Made by a program: the position numbers and the translations under genes. A stretch of 64,000 nt of DNA from Nitrospira sp. BO4 (GTDB lineage: Bacteria; Nitrospirota; Nitrospiria; Nitrospirales; Nitrospiraceae): assembly GCA_030144965.1 (NCBI GenBank), contig JAMPUU010000012.1, forward strand, positions 1-64,000, written 5' to 3'. Every line of letters starts with the position of its first letter. Within the stretch, counting starts at the first letter, position 1. This document shows positions 59,925 to 64,000 of the stretch, one piece after another. Below the pieces are notes generated by a model that was not told where the DNA came from, did not search any database, and saw only the letters and a list, made by a program, of their open reading frames with translations.

Positions 59925-60694
59925 ACCGATTCTCCCACTTCGAGGTCCGATGGCTTCCCTCCTGGCACTGAGGGAGCTTCTGCGGCCGGCTCGCCTTCCC
60001 AGTACAAGATACGACGGCAGTAGGGGCAGAAGTGTAAATTGTCGGAGCGTTTGACTTGCGCAATGAGCTGCGGCGGGATCTGAAGGCGGCACCCGAGACA
60101 GATGCCGTCACGCACCGCGGCAAGCGGCTGATCCTTCCTCGAGGCCTTGACCTGGGTGTAGCGATCAAGCAGGGACTTCTCAACCCGAGCCGATGCTTCG
60201 CGATGGTGCGTTTCGAGTTGAGCCAGTTCCACAGCGAGTTCCTTGTCCTGCGTATCCAGCCTTTCCTTCTCTTGGACAAAAACCTTCTCGAGTGCACGAT
60301 GTTTCTCTTGAAGCTCTTTTGCGGTCCTCTGAAGCTCGTCGATCTTCTCCATCGACAACAGAATCTTTTCCTCGAAATCTCCCCGCTTCTTGTTCGCCAG
60401 CTCCAGCTCGAATAGATGTGCCTGATATTCTTTGTTGGTCTTCAGGCTTGCCGCATGCGACTTCATCTTCTCGGTCTGTGCCTCATGAGCTTCGAGATCT
60501 TTTTCGTGGGAACGCCGCTCCTTGGTGGCAGCTTCAACGGCTGCCTTCGTATCATTCAGGAGCTGAGCTGCTTCTCGGAGCGGAGATTCGGCGGCATGGA
60601 GACGTTCAGGGATTTTTCTGCGGATCTCAGTGACCTCCATGATACGGAGATCGAGCTTTTGCAGTTCGATGAGTGGGGAGAGTTTTTGATTCAA
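59921..60694 (-). CDS. Coiled-coil zinc ribbon protein
   Basis: A 257-aa protein with a long coiled coil (about residues 5-180, rich in Glu, Lys and Leu) and a C-terminal C4 zinc ribbon: GICLGCRLQIPP and HFCPYCRRILYW. It belongs to the C4-type zinc ribbon domain family (related to CT398). Function is not known, but the fold suggests nucleic acid or ribosome-linked work. It precedes the tRNA gene on the same strand. Confidence 0.85.
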   Translation of the reverse strand: MNQKLSPLIELQKLDLRIMEVTEIRRKIPERLHAAESPLREAAQLLNDTKAAVEAATKERRSHEKDLEAHEAQTEKMKSHAASLKTNKEYQAHLFELELANKKRGDFEEKILLSMEKIDELQRTAKELQEKHRALEKVFVQEKERLDTQDKELAVELAQLETHHREASARVEKSLLDRYTQVKASRKDQPLAAVRDGICLGCRLQIPPQLIAQVKRSDNLHFCPYCRRILYWEGEPAAEAPSVPGGKPSDLEVGESV

Positions 60695-60747
60695 CGTGTC
60701 CTTTCCATCACGACTGGCGCCCTGAAGGCATCAGGCGCGCTTCCGGC

Positions 60748-60824
60748 TGGTGGGCCCACTAGGACTTGAACCTAGGACCAGCTGATTATGAGTCAGCCGC
60801 TCTAACCACCTGAGCTATGGGCCC
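60748..60824 (-). tRNA. tRNA with anticodon CAT, probably Ile2
   Basis: A complete cloverleaf on the minus strand: 5' GGGCCCATAGCTCAGG, anticodon loop CTCATAA (anticodon CAT), GGTTCAAGTCC T-arm and an encoded CCA end. The acceptor and D-arm resemble tRNA-Ile, so I favour the lysidine-modified Ile2 over elongator Met. Confidence 0.9.
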
Positions 60825-60979
60825 GATCGGAAAGGGTTCGAGCTCAGGCTGACGTCTGAGTGAGCACTTGCGCCTGACGACTTCGTCGTCCTCAATCTCG
60901 GTATTTGCATCAACCTGAACCTGGATTCTAGGCCGTCCCTCCGAATAGAGTCAAATCAGACCACCGTGAGATTGGCCCC

Positions 60980-62794
60980 CTAGAGACTCTCGACAAAACT
61001 CCTCAGCTTCTTACTGCGGCTCGGATGCCGCAATTTCCTCAGGGCCTTGGCTTCGATTTGTCTGATACGTTCGCGTGTCACTTCGAAATCCTGGCCGACT
61101 TCTTCCAACGTATGGTCGGTCGCTTCTCCGATACCGAACCGCTTTCGCAAGACTTTCTCCTCACGCGGGGTCAGGGTTTCCAAGGCACTGTTGATCTGCC
61201 GCTGCAAGTCGTAACGAATCGCGGCTTCCAACGGAGACACCGCCTTCTTGTCTTCGATGAAATCACCGAGATGGCTGTCTTCCTCTTCTCCGATGGGAGT
61301 CTCGAGTGAGATGGGTTCGCGGGCGATCTTGAGAATCTTCCGAACTTTGTCCAACGGCAAATCCATGCGCTCGGCGATCTCTTCGGGAAGCGGTTCCCGC
61401 CCCAGTTTCTGCACGAGATGCCTGGAGGTCCGAATGAGTTTATTGATCGTTTCGATCATGTGTACCGGGATCCGGATCGTTCGCGCCTGATCGGCAATGG
61501 CCCGGGTAATCGCCTGCCGAATCCACCAGGTGGCATAGGTACTGAACTTGTACCCGCGCTTATACTCGAATTTGTCCACCGCCTTCATGAGCCCGATATT
61601 GCCTTCCTGGATGAGATCGAGGAACTGCAGGCCCCGGTTGGTGTACTTCTTGGCGATGCTGACCACGAGACGCAGATTCGCTTCGACCAACTCCGCCTTC
61701 CCGCGCTTGACCTTCTCTTCGGCAATGTCCAGATGTTTGACCGCGTCCTTGATTTCTTCCGCCGGGACAAGCGCTTCTTCCGTTTCGAGTTGGCGGACCT
61801 TCCCTTTGGCGGCTTGATAGACTTTCCGAATCTCCAGCAGGGTCTCTTCCGACACTCCGGTTTTCCGTTTGACCGCCAAGAAATCTTGACGACTCCGGCA
61901 CATCTTTCTCAGAAGCTCGGCCCCGGCCTCTCCACCCACCCCAATGCGGCGCTGGCAACTGACCGCCTCCCGTTCCGCCACCCTGATCTGAACCGCGAGA
62001 TCCCGAACGCGCTGGACCATCCGGTCTTTCAAGACACCATGGAGGTTCACCGATTCAATCTTGTTCACCACTTGCTGGCGGATTGCATCGAATTGCTTCT
62101 TGTACTTCTTTTGTTTAACCGGATCACTGCCGATATGCTTGCCCTTCTCCGCCAGCGCCTTGAGCGCAAGCGAGACCTTCCGAACGGAGTTCAATGCCTC
62201 CAGCGTCTTCACCCGCAGCTCTTCGTAATCCCGCTCCACCGGTTGCTGCTCTTCCTCAAAATCCTCCTCGGTCTCCTGAACCGGCACGATTTCGCGCACA
62301 TCGATCTTGGCGTTCTTGAGCTGATCCCGAAGAGCCAGGACGAACTCGATGGTCATCGGCATACCGTAGATCACCGAGGCGATATCTTTTTTGCCCTCTT
62401 CAATTCGCTTGGCGATTTCGATCTCGCCTTCACGGCTGAGCAGCGCCACGCTCCCCATTTCTTTGAGATACAGCCGCACAGGGTCGTCAGTACGGCTGAG
62501 TGCGCCAGGCGTCAGATCGATCGCCTTATCGTTCTCTTCCTCGGCCTCCGCCTCGACGTCCTCCACATCCTCGCCCACCTCGCCTTCAGATCGTTTCTGA
62601 AGCCGCTCCCCCTCCGCTCCTTCGACGATTTCGATGTCCATTTCACCGAACATCGCCATAATGCTGCCGAACTGGTCCGAAGACACCACTTCAGCGGGCA
62701 AAGTGCTATTGAGCTCGTCATATGTCAGGAAACCTTTTTCCTTCCCGATCGTAATCAGCTTCTTCACCTCACCGAGCAACTCTTGTTTCGGCAT
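60980..62794 (-). CDS. rpoD: RNA polymerase primary sigma factor RpoD
   Basis: Housekeeping sigma-70. From [12 protein letters not shown] (ATG 62794, AAGGAG six bases upstream, inside the end of dnaG) the 604-aa protein has region 1.1, the non-conserved acidic domain, region 2 ([21 protein letters not shown] and [12 protein letters not shown]), region 3 and region 4 ([31 protein letters not shown]). A longer frame continues through the dnaG end and is not favoured. Confidence 0.97.
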   Translation of the reverse strand: MPKQELLGEVKKLITIGKEKGFLTYDELNSTLPAEVVSSDQFGSIMAMFGEMDIEIVEGAEGERLQKRSEGEVGEDVEDVEAEAEEENDKAIDLTPGALSRTDDPVRLYLKEMGSVALLSREGEIEIAKRIEEGKKDIASVIYGMPMTIEFVLALRDQLKNAKIDVREIVPVQETEEDFEEEQQPVERDYEELRVKTLEALNSVRKVSLALKALAEKGKHIGSDPVKQKKYKKQFDAIRQQVVNKIESVNLHGVLKDRMVQRVRDLAVQIRVAEREAVSCQRRIGVGGEAGAELLRKMCRSRQDFLAVKRKTGVSEETLLEIRKVYQAAKGKVRQLETEEALVPAEEIKDAVKHLDIAEEKVKRGKAELVEANLRLVVSIAKKYTNRGLQFLDLIQEGNIGLMKAVDKFEYKRGYKFSTYATWWIRQAITRAIADQARTIRIPVHMIETINKLIRTSRHLVQKLGREPLPEEIAERMDLPLDKVRKILKIAREPISLETPIGEEEDSHLGDFIEDKKAVSPLEAAIRYDLQRQINSALETLTPREEKVLRKRFGIGEATDHTLEEVGQDFEVTRERIRQIEAKALRKLRHPSRSKKLRSFVESL

Positions 62795-62796
62795 GA

Positions 62797-64000
62797 CTAC
62801 TCCTTCACCAATGAAACCACACCGGCGGTCTGCGTGCCGGCTTTCCGCATCCGTACTTCGTTGATCTTCACGTTCAGCAGACGCGCATCGTCCACCCGAC
62901 CTTCGCGTTCGGCCGTTTTCAGTCCCGCAATGAGTTCCCTCAGCGCCTGTTCCGATCGCTTCCGGTCCAGACGATCCAGACAATCGTTAATGTGAGCCGG
63001 CACGTCGTCGAAATGATCATCACGAAGCGACAGCTCCGTGGCCAAGGTCCCGCAATCGGGGTCTTCCACTGACTCATCCAATACCGGCTGGATCTGGATG
63101 CGTCCGTCGCGGCCCACGTGGGTCAACGCCAGCTCCACAAGCTTGCGACAGGCTTCGACTGTAAACTTCTCAGGCTGCAGCCGCCGGACATCAGTCGCCG
63201 AGAGCTTGCCACCCAACATGAGGAGCACCAAGTCCCGCTCTTCCGGCATACCTTTGAATAGGAAATCTACCGTTTTACCGGTACCCCCCGGTCGCGCTGT
63301 CCCGGAATCCTGCCTCTGCCGGACAATGAGTGCCGGATAGCGTTCGATCAAACGCGACTGATTGATTCCCAACCGTTCGGCCGCAACTTTGAGGCGCTCC
63401 TCCCGCTCGATCGGATGTTCGCTCCTCTGTAGAATACGGAGGATCTCATCCACGCTGCGGATTCTGCCCTCGATCGTACTCGCTTCCGTCGCCTTGAGAC
63501 TATGCTCCAACGCGAAGTCCAGTAGACTCGGCGCCTGTTCCTCCAAACGTACGAACGAGTCGGGACCATGTTTTCGAACATACGTGTCGGGATCCTCGCC
63601 TGCCGGTAACGTGACGACTTTGACCCCCAACCCGCTGTTCACGAACAAATCCAACCCTCTCAAGGCTGCTCGCACACCTGCTGCGTCCGGATCGAAGAGC
63701 AGAACGACATTGTCGGCAAAGCGCCGCATGATTTGTACATGTTCAGGGGTCAAGGCGGTGCCCAGCGTGGCGACGGTATGTGCAATGCCGGCTTGATGCA
63801 GCGCAATCGCGTCAAAATATCCCTCGACCACAATCACCGTTTTCGTTCGGCCGACGGCGTCACGCGCATGGTCGAACGCAAAGAGCGTCTGGCTCTTCTT
63901 GAACAGAGGGGTGTCCGGTGAATTAAGGTACTTGGGCATGCCCTCGCCCAGCACGCGCCCGCCGAACCCCACCACGCGCTTGCGAAGATCAGTAATCGCA
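62797..64000 (-). CDS. dnaG: DNA primase DnaG, 3' part
   Basis: Replication primase; the start lies outside the window. The visible ~400 residues cover the TOPRIM domain ([18 protein letters not shown], then [12 protein letters not shown]) and the C-terminal helicase-binding domain. [14 protein letters not shown] segments lie near the end. The stop is 2 bp before the rpoD start, an arrangement common in bacteria (rpsU-dnaG-rpoD type). Confidence 0.95.
   Translation of the reverse strand, partial: AITDLRKRVVGFGGRVLGEGMPKYLNSPDTPLFKKSQTLFAFDHARDAVGRTKTVIVVEGYFDAIALHQAGIAHTVATLGTALTPEHVQIMRRFADNVVLLFDPDAAGVRAALRGLDLFVNSGLGVKVVTLPAGEDPDTYVRKHGPDSFVRLEEQAPSLLDFALEHSLKATEASTIEGRIRSVDEILRILQRSEHPIEREERLKVAAERLGINQSRLIERYPALIVRQRQDSGTARPGGTGKTVDFLFKGMPEERDLVLLMLGGKLSATDVRRLQPEKFTVEACRKLVELALTHVGRDGRIQIQPVLDESVEDPDCGTLATELSLRDDHFDDVPAHINDCLDRLDRKRSEQALRELIAGLKTAEREGRVDDARLLNVKINEVRMRKAGTQTAGVVSLVKE

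Noticed and set aside
60876..60890. GACGAC-TTC-GTCGTC hairpin after rpoD as terminator
   Set aside because: The stem is short and has no following T run on the relevant strand.
61418..62995. Long plus-strand open frame of 525 codons
   Set aside because: It is entirely antisense to rpoD, with no family features and no ribosome site.

Overview
The window looks like a chromosomal piece of a comammox (complete ammonia-oxidising) Nitrospira. The lineage call is inference. It rests on amoB, a complete hao/cyc cluster and a full cytochrome c maturation set lying next to ordinary Nitrospira-type housekeeping genes on moderately GC-rich DNA. No rRNA gene is present to confirm it.

Region 1 (1-15 kb) is the ammonia-oxidation block. 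amoB ends at a strong terminator and is followed by an unrecognised membrane protein and a MOSC protein, all on the plus strand. Facing them on the minus strand is haoA-haoB-cycA-cycB: octaheme hydroxylamine dehydrogenase, its partner HaoB, cytochrome c554 and the NapC-type quinone reductase cM552. A near-consensus sigma-70 promoter lies upstream of haoA. Upstream of that promoter, on the same strand, is a compact ccmABCDEFGHI operon (system I), which supplies the sixteen covalent hemes of HAO, c554 and cM552. The modules connect: AmoB makes hydroxylamine, HAO oxidises it, c554 and cM552 pass electrons to quinone, and Ccm builds all the c-type cytochromes.

Region 2 (15-31.8 kb) is accessory and mosaic. 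It holds a DUF1269 protein, a lipocalin, an SLC1-type transporter, a DUF2127 protein, a VapBC pair, a CNT-like transporter with altered substrate motifs and a ParDE-like pair. Around them are broken duplicates of the DUF2127 and CNT genes. Next come a periplasmic amidohydrolase, a possible HEPN-domain gene bordered by 107-bp direct repeats, and a lipoprotein gene bracketed by two fragments of a tRNA-Lys(CTT) anticodon arm. A TPR lipoprotein, a HicB gene with a collapsed hicA, two tandem MFS transporters and a PagL-like outer-membrane lipid A deacylase complete the region.

Region 3 (31.8-64 kb) is conserved housekeeping, almost all on the minus strand: topA, dprA, rng, the shape operon mreBCD-mrdA-rodA, an RDD protein, a SurA_N chaperone (plus strand), queA, spoIID, asd, an NHL protein, leuB, a cupin, leuA, pssA, psd, ilvC, ilvN, ilvB, rnpB, an M48 protease, an RNase HIII (plus strand), a zinc-ribbon coiled-coil protein, a tRNA with anticodon CAT, rpoD and the 3' part of dnaG. 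leuA has a T-box leader. A ~124-bp inverted-repeat element sits inside stem I of that T-box, and a relative of it lies between the T-box terminator and leuA. ilvB has its own near-consensus promoter.

The most unusual items are the T-box interrupted by a mobile-looking hairpin, the repeat-flanked HEPN candidate, the tRNA-Lys att-like scars, the CNT/DUF2127 duplication mosaic whose differences are all synonymous, and the CNT protein lacking the usual nucleoside-contact motifs.
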